Shown here: piece by piece, positions 6,000 through 14,110 of the stretch
Numbering within the stretch: the stretch's first letter is position 1
Layout: the number at the start of each line of letters is the position of its first letter
Virus record (IMG/VR): IMGVR_UViG_3300034789_000697
Coordinates: 1-27,953 of that record
Length of the DNA: 27,953 nucleotides
Direction: 5' to 3' (one strand)
Source: a virus
Translations under genes and position numbers: made by a program
Notes under the pieces: model-generated
The model's database searches: none
Told to the model about the DNA's origin: nothing
What the model saw: only the letters and a program-made list of their open reading frames with translations

Positions 6000-8293
6000 G
6001 TAACGGGACAAAAGTAGTCAAGAGAAATGGAAATACTGAACCTCTTGATTTAAATAAACTTCACGTTATGGTGGAGCAAGCATGTAAAGACCTTGCAGGA
6101 GTTTCAGCATCACAGGTTGAAATGCAATCTGGTATTCAGTTTTATGATGGTATCACTACAGCAGAAATTCAAGAAATTCTAATTCGTTCTGCATCAGATT
6201 TGATTGACCTTGACCATCCTAACTATCAGTTCGTAGCAGCGCGTTTGCTGCTGTTTGCGCTCCGTAAGCAACTGTTTGGTCGTATGCATGAGAATCCCTC
6301 TGTTAAGGAGCATATAGAGGCATGTGTAGAGAGGGGAGTTTATGATCCAGAAATCCTGAATCTATACACTGAGGAAGAGTTTACTAAACTCCAGTCATTC
6401 ATTGACCATAGTAGAGATTATTTGTTTACATATGCTGGTCTTCGTCAGGTTGTAGATAAATATCTTGTCCAGGATAGAAGCAGTGGTTCTGTTTATGAGA
6501 CACCTCAGTTCATGTATCTGTTGATTGCTGCTACCATCTTTTCAAAGTATCCCAAAGAAACACGTCTCGATTACGTAAAGAAGTACTATGACGCAATCTC
6601 CAGGCACAAAATCAACATTCCCACACCTATCATGGCGGGAGTGCGAACTCCACTTCGACAATATGCTAGCTGTGTTCTTGTTGATGTTGATGACTCCCTC
6701 GATAGCATCTTTACTTCTGATATGGCTATTGGCAGATACGTTGCACAAAGGGCGGGAATCGGCATCAACGCAGGTCGCATCCGTGGCATCAACGCTAAAA
6801 TCAGAGGCGGAGAAGTACAACACACAGGCGTCGTCCCATTTCTCAAAAAGTTTGAGGCAACTGTCCGATGCTGCACTCAAAACGGCATCAGAGGTGGAAG
6901 CGCGACAGTCCATTTTCCCATTTGGCATCAAGAAATAGAAGACATTATTGTCCTAAAGAATAATAAAGGTACAGAAGACAATCGCGTAAGGAAACTTGAC
7001 TATTCGATTCAAATCTCAAAACTTTTCTACGAAAGATTTATTCGGAACGAAGAAATCTCCCTCTTCAGCCCTCACGATGTTCCAGGTCTGTATGATGCTT
7101 TTGGTACTGATGCGTTTGATGACCTCTATGTGGGTTATGAATCTGATGGATCAATTCCTCGTAAAACGCTTAAAGCGCAAGACCTGTTCCTAGACCTCTT
7201 GAAAGAAAGGGCAGAAACTGGTAGACTGTATATCATGAACATTGATCACTGCAACTCTCACTCTTCTTTTATGGATAAAGTTGAGATGAGCAATCTATGT
7301 CAAGAGATTACTCTCCCCACCAAACCACTCAAGCATATTGACGATGAAAACGGAGAAATTGCTCTCTGCATACTTAGTGCTATCAATATCGGAAAAATTA
7401 GGGATCTTGAGGATCTTGAAATTCTTTGCGATCTTGCTGTTCGCAGTCTTGATGAACTTATTGATTTCCAAAACTATCCCATCAGAGCAGCAGAAATTGC
7501 CACAAAAGCACGCCGTTCACTTGGAATCGGTTACATCGGTTTAGCACATTATCTTGCTAAGAATGGTGTAAACTACAGTGATACCGAGGCATGGAAACTT
7601 GTTCATGACTTAACCGAGGCATTCCAATACTATCTCATTCAGTCCACTGTGAATCTTGCAGAAGAGAAGGGTGCCTGTGAGTATAGCAGCCGAACAAAAT
7701 ACGGTAACGGAATTCTGCCAATCGATACATATAAACATGACGTAGATGAAATAGTTCCGAATGAGCTTCACTATGATTGGGAGAATCTTCGATCGCGGGT
7801 TATTGCCCACGGAGTTAGGAACTCAACATTGTCCGCTCAGATGCCATCGGAAAGCAGTTCCGTTGTGTCAAACGCAACAAATGGAATCGAACCACCTAGA
7901 GGATATTTGTCCATTAAGAAGAGCAAAAAAGGACCACTCAAACAGATTGTTCCTCAGTATGCATCTCTTAAGAACAATTATACGCTCCTCTGGGATATGG
8001 AGTCTAATCGTGGTTACATCAATATTGTTGCTGTTATGCAGAAGTTCTTTGACCAAGCAATCAGCGGCAACTGGAGTTATAACCCAACCCAGTATCCAGA
8101 AAATGAAGTCCCCGTCTCCGTAATGGCGCAGGATCTTCTAACCACCTACAAATATGGTTGGAAGACTTCATACTATCAAAACACATACGACTTCAAGACT
8201 GATGAGGTTGAAGAAACCAAAGAAAGTCTTGACAATCTAATCGCTCAACTAGAACAAGCAGAGGAGGAAGAGTGTGAGTCTTGTAAGATTTAA
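5996..8293 (+). CDS. nrdA: Class Ia ribonucleotide reductase, large subunit
   Basis: A 765-residue NrdA, which reduces ribonucleoside diphosphates to the deoxy form with NrdB. I use ATG 5996 rather than TTG 5984 because the ATGA overlap and family alignment favour it. Residues 5-90 are the ATP-cone regulatory domain. Active-site residues are present: C226 and C458 (redox pair), and N433-L-C435-Q-E437 carrying the thiyl cysteine and its partners. The C-terminal shuttle pair is C760-x2-C763, ending in KI. No intein or intron is visible. Marine picocyanobacterial hosts use a B12-dependent class II enzyme, so this is not a recent copy of the host gene. Confidence 0.97.
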   Translation: MSNGTKVVKRNGNTEPLDLNKLHVMVEQACKDLAGVSASQVEMQSGIQFYDGITTAEIQEILIRSASDLIDLDHPNYQFVAARLLLFALRKQLFGRMHENPSVKEHIEACVERGVYDPEILNLYTEEEFTKLQSFIDHSRDYLFTYAGLRQVVDKYLVQDRSSGSVYETPQFMYLLIAATIFSKYPKETRLDYVKKYYDAISRHKINIPTPIMAGVRTPLRQYASCVLVDVDDSLDSIFTSDMAIGRYVAQRAGIGINAGRIRGINAKIRGGEVQHTGVVPFLKKFEATVRCCTQNGIRGGSATVHFPIWHQEIEDIIVLKNNKGTEDNRVRKLDYSIQISKLFYERFIRNEEISLFSPHDVPGLYDAFGTDAFDDLYVGYESDGSIPRKTLKAQDLFLDLLKERAETGRLYIMNIDHCNSHSSFMDKVEMSNLCQEITLPTKPLKHIDDENGEIALCILSAINIGKIRDLEDLEILCDLAVRSLDELIDFQNYPIRAAEIATKARRSLGIGYIGLAHYLAKNGVNYSDTEAWKLVHDLTEAFQYYLIQSTVNLAEEKGACEYSSRTKYGNGILPIDTYKHDVDEIVPNELHYDWENLRSRVIAHGVRNSTLSAQMPSESSSVVSNATNGIEPPRGYLSIKKSKKGPLKQIVPQYASLKNNYTLLWDMESNRGYINIVAVMQKFFDQAISGNWSYNPTQYPENEVPVSVMAQDLLTTYKYGWKTSYYQNTYDFKTDEVEETKESLDNLIAQLEQAEEEECESCKI

Positions 8294-8327
8294 GACGAAC
8301 AAAGAGGAGAGACCAGTGGTTAACTCC

Positions 8328-9458
8328 ATGACAGTATTCAACTCAGAAGAAGTTGATACCAAAAAACAACCAATGTTTTTTGGTAAACCATTAGGAATTC
8401 AAAGATATGATTCTTACAAGTATCCAATCTTTGACAAACTCACAACACAACAACTAGGATATTTTTGGAGACCTGAGGAGGTCTCCCTACAGAAGGATCG
8501 CAGTGACTATCAGACATTACGCCCAGAGCAAAAGCACATTTTTACCAGCAATCTTAAGTACCAGATCATGTTGGATAGTGTACAAGGGCGCGGTCCTGGG
8601 ATGGCTTTTATCCCTTACTGCTCACTACCTGAGTTAGAGGCGTGCATGGAAGTCTGGGGATTCATGGAAATGATTCACAGTCGTTCATATACTCATATCA
8701 TCAAGAACATTTATCCAGACCCTTCAGATGTGTTTGACCACATTCTGAATGATGATCGTATCGTAGAACGTGCCATGAGCGTGACTCAGGCATATAATGA
8801 TTTTATTAATGCTGCACATTTTTATGATAATTCTACTCAGTGGCAGCAAGCACTAGAACAAGTTCCCTACGCACTCGACGAAAGGTATGAACTCAAGCGC
8901 AAACTCTTCAGAGCAGTTGCAAACGTTAATATTCTTGAAGGTATTCGCTTTTACGTATCATTTGCTTGCAGTTTTGCATTTGGCGAACTCAAACTTATGG
9001 AAGGAAGTGCAAAAATCATCTCTCTGATTGCTCGTGATGAGAATCAGCATCTTGCTATTACTCAGAATATTCTGAAAAAGTGGCGTGAAGGTGATGACCC
9101 TGATATGAAGAAAATCTTCAAGGAAGAGGAGCAATGGTTGATTAACACATTTGAAAACTGTGTTAATCAGGAAAAACTTTGGGCAGAATATCTGTTCAAG
9201 GATGGTTCAATGATTGGTTTAAATGACAAACTGTTACAACAGTATGTTGAATGGATTGCCAATCGTAGAATGAAAGCAATCGGACTTAAACCAACTTATG
9301 ATATACCTGCAAAGAATAATCCACTTCCTTGGACAGAGCACTGGATCTCTTCTAAAGGTCTTCAAGTGGCACCACAAGAAACAGAAGTTGAATCCTACAT
9401 CGTTGGAGGAATCAAGCAAGATGTTAAAGCAGACACTTTCTCAGGATTCAGTCTCTGA
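8328..9458 (+). CDS. nrdB: Class Ia ribonucleotide reductase, small subunit
   Basis: A 376-residue NrdB providing the diiron-tyrosyl radical. All ligands are visible at D83, E114, H117, E204, E238 and H241, with the radical tyrosine at Y121 in IHSRSYTHI. I chose ATG 8328 because MTVFNSEEVDTKKQPMFFG aligns end to end with T4 NrdB. In-frame GTG codons at 8274 (inside nrdA) and 8316 have better ribosome sites and could give N-terminally extended forms. It lies 34 bases after nrdA in the same operon. Confidence 0.96.
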   Translation: MTVFNSEEVDTKKQPMFFGKPLGIQRYDSYKYPIFDKLTTQQLGYFWRPEEVSLQKDRSDYQTLRPEQKHIFTSNLKYQIMLDSVQGRGPGMAFIPYCSLPELEACMEVWGFMEMIHSRSYTHIIKNIYPDPSDVFDHILNDDRIVERAMSVTQAYNDFINAAHFYDNSTQWQQALEQVPYALDERYELKRKLFRAVANVNILEGIRFYVSFACSFAFGELKLMEGSAKIISLIARDENQHLAITQNILKKWREGDDPDMKKIFKEEEQWLINTFENCVNQEKLWAEYLFKDGSMIGLNDKLLQQYVEWIANRRMKAIGLKPTYDIPAKNNPLPWTEHWISSKGLQVAPQETEVESYIVGGIKQDVKADTFSGFSL

Positions 9459-9558
9459 TTCATATGCAGCATACAGAGAGGCGGCGAAATCAGACGCCTT
9501 TCTGTTTGGTGATTATGATGGATATCAAGCATTTGAAGATTTGGATAAGGAGGGGTAA
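9421..9558 (+). CDS. Small acidic protein overlapping the end of nrdB (45 aa)
   Basis: ATG 9421 lies in the +1 frame inside the last 38 bases of nrdB, preceded by GGAGG about twelve bases upstream. It encodes 45 residues ending in a strongly acidic aromatic tail (FLFGDYDGYQAFEDLDKEG). The frame is open much further upstream, but that part is antiparallel to nothing and only shadows nrdB, so the short form is preferred. Its stop lies within the terminator hairpin. Function unknown. Confidence 0.55.
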   Translation: MLKQTLSQDSVSDSYAAYREAAKSDAFLFGDYDGYQAFEDLDKEG

Positions 9559-9573
9559 TTCCCTCCTTTTTTT
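9547..9573 (+). terminator. Rho-independent terminator after nrdB, fused to a late promoter
   Basis: AAGGAGGG (9547-9554) pairs with CCCTCCTT (9561-9568) around GTAATT, followed by T residues to 9573. The final T is also the first base of TATAAATA, the same composite arrangement as at 3689-3719. Confidence 0.9.
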
Positions 9574-9580
9574 ATAAATA
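9573..9580 (+). promoter_or_regulatory. T4-type late promoter (TATAAATA)
   Basis: A perfect octamer immediately after the terminator that closes the primase-nrd unit, 19 bases before ATG 9600. It marks the switch from replication genes to late genes. Confidence 0.85.
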
Positions 9581-9599
9581 CTAAAAAAGTCCGACTAAG

Positions 9600-10397
9600 A
9601 TGAAGACCTATACTCAATTTATTGAAGAATCCCATTCTGCTAGGGAAAATATTCAAGAAGCAATACCTCTGGCACTGATAGGTGCTGCAAAGTTAGCGAG
9701 TATGGGACTGAGTGCATATTCTGCTTATAGTGCAGCACAAAACTTAAAGAAAGGAAAGTATGGTGATGCTGCATTAGACGCTCTGGGAGTGGTTCCTGGA
9801 GGCGTTGCGTTTAAGGGTGCAAGAGCACTCGGTGCTAGTAGAAACCTTGCAAGAGGTGCTTCTGCAACTCAGAGTGTTGCAAGAAACTTTTCTCCAAACG
9901 CCAGAAATCGTGCCATTGAAGGTGGAATCGATATGGCAACTAAGGCAGCACTTGGAACTGGTACTGCATCTGCTTCACAAACAGAACCATCAAAGACTCA
10001 ACCAGCATCATCAACTCAACCATCTCAACCATCTCAACCATCTCAACCAGCACCTAGACCCAAACCTTCAAGTGTTGTTCTGGCACGTAAAGGTGGTGTA
10101 ATGGGTAAGTTGGATAAAGCAACTGGAAAGTGGACTAAGGGTGATTGGACTAAACAGGAATCTGATAGATATAAGAGAGTTGCTGCTCAGAAAGCAGCAC
10201 CTAAACCAGCACCTGTTGTTAAATCTAACAACATAAATCTTCCTTCTGCAGTAACAGCAAAATCCGCTGTAAAAAAATCGGTACCAGTAGGTGATACTGT
10301 AAAGACAAAAGTGAATCCAGATAGTAGTCTTCAAGTAACTCAAAGAAGAAGTAAGGAGGCTACTGAGAAGATTAAGAAGTCTCTTGATATCAATTGA
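9600..10397 (+). CDS. Late protein with capsid-targeting-like N-terminus and glycine-rich hydrophobic region (265 aa)
   Basis: MKTYTQFIEE/S is close to the T4 capsid-targeting sequence recalled as MKTYQEFIAE. A second protease-like site (IQE/A) is at residues 18-20. Residues 21-95 are hydrophobic and Gly/Ala-rich. The stretch DAALDALGVVPGGVAFKGA resembles the linker found before toxin domains in some polymorphic toxins. Residues 120-160 are a Ser-Gln-Pro repeat linker, and the C-terminal half is basic. The early part shares its layout with the next gene (AYSAAQNLKKGKYG versus AYDAGQNVMKGEKG). Inferred to be packaged in the capsid and membrane-active; no enzymatic domain is seen. Confidence 0.75.
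   Translation: MKTYTQFIEESHSARENIQEAIPLALIGAAKLASMGLSAYSAYSAAQNLKKGKYGDAALDALGVVPGGVAFKGARALGASRNLARGASATQSVARNFSPNARNRAIEGGIDMATKAALGTGTASASQTEPSKTQPASSTQPSQPSQPSQPAPRPKPSSVVLARKGGVMGKLDKATGKWTKGDWTKQESDRYKRVAAQKAAPKPAPVVKSNNINLPSAVTAKSAVKKSVPVGDTVKTKVNPDSSLQVTQRRSKEATEKIKKSLDIN
10016..10049 (+). repeat. 9-bp tandem repeat (TCAACCATC), about 3.8 copies
   Basis: An in-frame tandem repeat encoding Ser-Gln-Pro units within the linker of the 9600 protein. Copy number is likely to vary between isolates by slippage. Confidence 0.9.
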
Positions 10398-10404
10398 AGC
10401 ACTT

Positions 10405-10412
10405 TATAAATA
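10405..10412 (+). promoter_or_regulatory. T4-type late promoter (TATAAATA)
   Basis: A perfect octamer in the 34-base gap between the 9600 and 10432 genes, 19 bases before the ATG, the same distance as for the 9600 gene. Confidence 0.8.
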
Positions 10413-10431
10413 TTTAAAAACAAAGTAGATA

Positions 10432-10821
10432 ATGAAATCGTATAAGGACTTTGTTGGAGAGTCTTACTCCGCTAGAGAAAACTTAGATGAGGGACTCGGT
10501 TCTCTTGCCGCCAAACTTATTCGTGGTACTGGAAAATTAGCATGGAAGGGTGCAAAGGCCACTCTTGGAAGTGATCGTGGAAGAAGAATTGTTGGTGGCA
10601 TTGGTGCTTATGATGCGGGTCAGAATGTTATGAAGGGTGAGAAAGGAGAAAGAAATAAAGGACATATGGGTTCTGTAGCGACTGGTGCTGCTGCAGCATT
10701 GATGCCTAGAAGAGGTTTATTCCCTTATGCTGGTGCTGCTGCTTTAGGTCTTCATCTTGGCGATTATGTTTACAGACAAATGCGTCTGAGAGATAAAGAA
10801 AAGCAACTGAAGGGAAATTGA
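10432..10821 (+). CDS. Late protein with capsid-targeting-like N-terminus and glycine-rich helices (129 aa)
   Basis: MKSYKDFVGE/S followed by ARENLDE/G gives two possible prohead-protease sites; residues 9-20 nearly match those of the 9600 protein (ESYSARENLDEG versus ESHSARENIQEA). The mature part has basic helices, then Gly/Ala-rich hydrophobic segments (IVGGIGAYDAG; GAAAALMPRRGLFPYAGAAALGL) and a charged C-terminus. It looks like a truncated sister of the 9600 gene. Probably an internal virion protein able to insert into membranes; this is inferred. Confidence 0.75.
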   Translation: MKSYKDFVGESYSARENLDEGLGSLAAKLIRGTGKLAWKGAKATLGSDRGRRIVGGIGAYDAGQNVMKGEKGERNKGHMGSVATGAAAALMPRRGLFPYAGAAALGLHLGDYVYRQMRLRDKEKQLKGN

Positions 10822-10822
10822 A

Positions 10823-12682
10823 ATGTCTACATTTAAAAGAATTCTATCAGAAAAAACACGTGGAGACTACGGTAGAAAGGGTGGTCAAGGTGGTGTTAAA
10901 GGAACTCGTACCACTCCTTTTGATAAAAGAGAAGCAAAAGCAAAAATAGATAATCCTCAGAAATATCAAACTCCAGCACGAGGTTCTAGGCAGGTAATTC
11001 CATCACCTCAACAAGGTATTGGTTTTGAAACTAATGCTCCTAGTGGAACTGTTCTTGGAGATAAAACACCAGAACAAGCATTTCGTGAAGTAGATACAAA
11101 ACAGAAGAGAAGAGGAACTCAACCATCTTCTTTAAGGACACAACGTCAAGTAAGAGGATTTGGTAAACCAGATCCTGAAGTACAAAAAAAAGTTGCTGAT
11201 GACCTTAGGGGTCGTAAAGGAGCGGATCCTACAGCTAGAAGAGCAGCATCCAATATTCTTAGTGGTGGTAAAGCTCCTGATGCTGCCGATGAATTAATTG
11301 GTGGAGAAACAGCTAAAGAAAAAACAGGTCAAAGATATCGTCAAAGAAGACCAGCAGATGTAAGAGCATCTGGTGTTAAAAGTAGTGCTTATGCAGATTG
11401 GCAAAAACAAGCAGTTCGTACAAGGCAGCAATTAAAAGCATCTGGAACAAAATTCTTTGGTAAACCAACAGGTGTTGATGCACAAGGAAAACCAACTTAT
11501 GTTCCACCAAAGGAAACACCAAAAGGTGAGACTGGAAGAAGAGCACAAAGACAAGCATCTCCACGTTCATATGCATCTGTAAAAGCAGATCTTGAAGCAA
11601 AGACAAAAATAAAAGAATTAAAGGTTAAACCTAAAGCATCCACTAAACCGCCAGTATTAAAACCATCAACTAAAGTATCAGCACCACAACCAACAAGAGG
11701 ATTTTCTACTTTTACTCAAGATGTGATGAGGGGTAAATATACACCTCAACCTCAACAACAACCCAACTTCCGAGCACCAACACCAACTAAACCAACAGTT
11801 TCAAAAGCAAAAGTTACTGGCGGAACTACTAGAGTAACTGATTTATCTCCTACTAAGAGACCTACAGGAACAAAAACTTTTGCACAGTTTGCAACTAGTG
11901 GAAGAACTGCGGCACAAAAACAAGCAACTTTAAAGGCATTAAGAACTTCACCTAAACCTGCTGTACAACCTAAAGTTACTGCCCCACCTAAACCTCAAGC
12001 ACTTACTAAAGCAGCAGTTGCACCTAAAGTAAAAGTACCTAAGATAACTGCTGGTGGAGTTGCTGGTGGTGCTCTCAGTGCTTTAGGTGCTGGATTCGAC
12101 GTTGTACAAGGTCGTGAGGACGCTAAAAAGGCGGGTGCTAGTGACACTAGAGCGTGGTTGAGAGGTGCTGCAAGGGCAGCTGGAGGTCTTGTAGGAGGTG
12201 CTGTAGGTGCTAGTGGCGGTCTTGTCGGTGGCGTTGCTGGTTATTCTGTAGGTTCTGCATTGGCAGATAAGACCTTTACAGCACTTGCTGGTGCTACAGA
12301 CGCACAAAAGAAATGGATGAAACAAGCAAATCTTGCTTCTCAAAGAGGCACTGCTGTAGATAAAGTCAAATATAGAAAAGGCAATCAAGCAGTCATCTAT
12401 GATCCTAGAGTCAAGAAAGAGAGGATTGGAACTTTTGATCCAACGAGTGGAACATTCAAAGCTGGTAATTTGGCAAAATCTAAAGCATATACTGCGAAAA
12501 ATCCATTTGAAAGACTTGGAAGACAATTCTCAAGATCAAATGAAGGTTCTGGACTGTTTGGTTTAAATATTGTAAAAGGTCATGGTCTCGCTGATATGGC
12601 GAAAAAATATTATGCTGATAGAGATGAGAAAGCGCGTATTAAGAGAGTTTCGGACTTCAAGAAATCTGCCTCCGCTAAATAA
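10823..12682 (+). CDS. Large basic repetitive virion-associated protein with glycine zipper (619 aa)
   Basis: It starts one base after the previous stop with a ribosome site (AAGGGAAA). The N-terminus MSTFKRILSE/K is a looser version of the neighbours' targeting pattern with an LSE site. Residues 10-410 are low-complexity, very rich in Lys, Arg, Pro, Gln and Thr, and probably disordered and DNA-binding. Residues about 415-490 are a glycine zipper (GGVAGGALSALGAGFD and AAGGLVGGAVGASGGLVGGVAGYSVG) able to insert in a membrane. The C-terminus has a basic globular segment. The design (disordered basic body plus membrane-inserting helices) suits an ejected protein or tail component. Confidence 0.75.
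   Translation: MSTFKRILSEKTRGDYGRKGGQGGVKGTRTTPFDKREAKAKIDNPQKYQTPARGSRQVIPSPQQGIGFETNAPSGTVLGDKTPEQAFREVDTKQKRRGTQPSSLRTQRQVRGFGKPDPEVQKKVADDLRGRKGADPTARRAASNILSGGKAPDAADELIGGETAKEKTGQRYRQRRPADVRASGVKSSAYADWQKQAVRTRQQLKASGTKFFGKPTGVDAQGKPTYVPPKETPKGETGRRAQRQASPRSYASVKADLEAKTKIKELKVKPKASTKPPVLKPSTKVSAPQPTRGFSTFTQDVMRGKYTPQPQQQPNFRAPTPTKPTVSKAKVTGGTTRVTDLSPTKRPTGTKTFAQFATSGRTAAQKQATLKALRTSPKPAVQPKVTAPPKPQALTKAAVAPKVKVPKITAGGVAGGALSALGAGFDVVQGREDAKKAGASDTRAWLRGAARAAGGLVGGAVGASGGLVGGVAGYSVGSALADKTFTALAGATDAQKKWMKQANLASQRGTAVDKVKYRKGNQAVIYDPRVKKERIGTFDPTSGTFKAGNLAKSKAYTAKNPFERLGRQFSRSNEGSGLFGLNIVKGHGLADMAKKYYADRDEKARIKRVSDFKKSASAK
12675..12681 (+). promoter_or_regulatory. Possible late promoter variant (CTAAATA)
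   Basis: CTAAATA lies at the stop of the 10823 gene, 25 bases before ATG 12707. This variant recurs upstream of other genes here (16277, and on the minus strand at 20997), which supports it as a phage late motif, but it also contains the necessary stop codon and may be chance. Confidence 0.4.
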
Positions 12683-12706
12683 TAAGATAGAATAGAAATA
12701 GTAAAA

Positions 12707-13723
12707 ATGCATATCTATATCTCTCAACATGCCCTTGAAGAGGGTGTGAATGCGATTGTAGAAGAGATGGTTCCTTTCTTATACATGATGTTGAGAGAGG
12801 GTTATGATGTAGAGTCAATCATTCAGTTTCTTGAAAGTGCTGAAGATGAAGACTTTGAATTTATCTACGAGCAGGCAGATTCTGAAATGCTTTCAGAGAG
12901 TGTCGTAGATGAAATGTCTGATGAGGAAGTTCTTTTGTATGAAGAGCAAATTGAACTTATCGTAGAGAATGTTCTCGCAAAGATGTTGAGTAAGATGAGT
13001 CCTGCTGCATTGAAAAAGTTTATAAAAAATAATGCTGCAGCAAGAAGACTTGCAGAAAGATTAGGTCTTCTTAAGAAATCTGCTCCTACTCCAAAACCAC
13101 CCAAATCTACTGCTCCAAAACCAAAGAGTAGTAGAACATCTCAGCAGCAGCAACAGACTGCAAGTCAACCACCCAAACCTACAAAACCAACTAAACCCAC
13201 AAAACCAGGTGGACCAGGTGGACCAGGTGGAATTCTCAAGTCTAAACCAGGAAAATTAACAGCAACTGCTCTTGTTGCTGCTGGTCTTGGTTATGGTTTA
13301 AATCAGGCAGGATTGTTCCCAGGTGCTAACGATCCAAAGATTGGAAATGATGGTCCAGGACAATCTGATTCACCTGCGGAAACAAAACCTGCAGAAACAA
13401 AACCTGCGGAAACAAATACTGATACTGATAATAAAAAACCACCAAAAGAAACAAAACCGTCAAGCAAAGGAACAGGTCGTCCTTGGTGGGTTGCATTAGA
13501 TAAGAAATTATTAACTAAACCATCAACTTTTAGAACTGATGTTGCTTTAAACAGATTTAGAAATCCTAGTGGTGGAATGATGACTCGCATCAACTCTCAT
13601 TATGAATATATGGTGGATTATCTTATCGCTGAAGGTCATGCAGAGACTGTAGAAGAAGCGACTTACGTTATGCAACAAATGGGTGAAGAAGCATCGATGA
13701 AAATTTTAAGTGAAGTCATTTGA
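12707..13723 (+). CDS. Putative virion structural protein with acidic helical head and Pro/Lys linker (338 aa)
   Basis: Residues 1-90 form acidic amphipathic helices (EEGVNAIVEEMVPF; ESAEDEDFEFIYEQ). Residues 115-180 are a Pro/Lys/Thr and Gly-Pro-Gly linker, 190-205 a short hydrophobic helix (ATALVAAGLGYGLNQAG), and 218-255 a second linker with three PAETK units. The C-terminal 40 residues (HYEYMVDYLIAEGHAETVEEATYVM) are a compact helical motif that recurs, as I recall, at the ends of cyanophage late proteins. No enzymatic motif. A virion role is inferred from neighbours and composition. Confidence 0.75.
   Translation: MHIYISQHALEEGVNAIVEEMVPFLYMMLREGYDVESIIQFLESAEDEDFEFIYEQADSEMLSESVVDEMSDEEVLLYEEQIELIVENVLAKMLSKMSPAALKKFIKNNAAARRLAERLGLLKKSAPTPKPPKSTAPKPKSSRTSQQQQQTASQPPKPTKPTKPTKPGGPGGPGGILKSKPGKLTATALVAAGLGYGLNQAGLFPGANDPKIGNDGPGQSDSPAETKPAETKPAETNTDTDNKKPPKETKPSSKGTGRPWWVALDKKLLTKPSTFRTDVALNRFRNPSGGMMTRINSHYEYMVDYLIAEGHAETVEEATYVMQQMGEEASMKILSEVI
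13205..13231 (+). repeat. 9-bp tandem repeat (CCAGGTGGA), 3 copies
   Basis: Three perfect copies encode Pro-Gly-Gly units in the flexible linker of the 12707 protein. Confidence 0.9.
13373..13417 (+). repeat. 15-bp tandem repeat (Pro-Ala-Glu-Thr-Lys), 3 copies
   Basis: Three near-identical 15-base units starting CCTGCGGAAACAAAA differ at only two positions and encode PAETK, PAETK and PAETN in the second linker of the 12707 protein. Confidence 0.9.
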
Positions 13724-13730
13724 AGATTTC

Positions 13731-13757
13731 AAAAAATTATCTAGTAATTGATTTTTT
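13731..13757. terminator. Weak bidirectional terminator between convergent genes
   Basis: A5-6, then AATTA (13735-13739), loop TCTAG, TAATT (13745-13749) and a T6 run. The flanking A and T tracts make it usable in both directions. The five-pair A/T stem is weak. It sits between the plus-strand 12707 gene and the minus-strand 13737 gene. Confidence 0.45.
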
Positions 13758-14081
13758 AACCAAAACAGTTCCTTCCACAACTCTCTCTTTAATTCCTTGT
13801 GGATCTTGAAGTACAACGTCATAAAAATATTTCCCTGCTTTTAACTGTGAAGTATCAGTTGATCCCATTGATACTGTTAATCTTCCATTACTTCTATCTT
13901 GTGTAAAACTTACTGTAAAATCTTTTGTCTTACTAGAAGTTTCATATCTTCTAAGTTGTGCACAAGCATTATAATCTGAAAGATTTTTAAGTGAATTTGA
14001 AATAGAATCCTCCAATATAAAGGTAACAATAAAATCTGTTCCTGTATGAAGAACTAAGTCGTTTACAAATACTTCTGCCAT
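13737..14081 (-). CDS. Beta-rich accessory structural protein, copy A (114 aa)
   Basis: A 114-residue protein with alternating hydrophobic and polar residues typical of beta strands. It contains GRLTVSMGSTDTSQLKAG, then KYFYDVVL, and ends in VVEGTVLVKKSITR. This order (strand, t-x-x-L-x-x-G-x-Y-x-Y-D, then EG-x-V-x-V) recalls the N-terminal domain of baseplate upper proteins or an immunoglobulin-like fold. It aligns along its whole length with the next minus-strand gene, so the two arose by duplication. It has its own late promoter. A tail or capsid decoration role is inferred. Confidence 0.75.
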   Translation of the reverse strand: MAEVFVNDLVLHTGTDFIVTFILEDSISNSLKNLSDYNACAQLRRYETSSKTKDFTVSFTQDRSNGRLTVSMGSTDTSQLKAGKYFYDVVLQDPQGIKERVVEGTVLVKKSITR

Positions 14082-14102
14082 TACTTTTTAATTTCGTAAA
14101 AA

Positions 14103-14110
14103 TATTTATT
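14103..14110 (-). promoter_or_regulatory. Minus-strand late promoter (AATAAATA)
   Basis: On the minus strand AATAAATA lies 21 bases before the start of the 13737 gene and overlaps the stop of the upstream paralog. It provides a separate late start for copy A. Confidence 0.6.

Noticed and set aside
6456-6463. GATAAATA inside nrdA
   Set aside because: It encodes Asp-Lys-Tyr in a conserved part of the protein and no gene starts downstream within 1 kb.
9298-9420. Upstream extension of the small gene at 9421
   Set aside because: This part only shadows the end of nrdB in another frame; the short form from 9421 is better supported.
10016-10049. CRISPR-like direct repeats
   Set aside because: They are contiguous 9-base coding repeats for Ser-Gln-Pro with no spacers.
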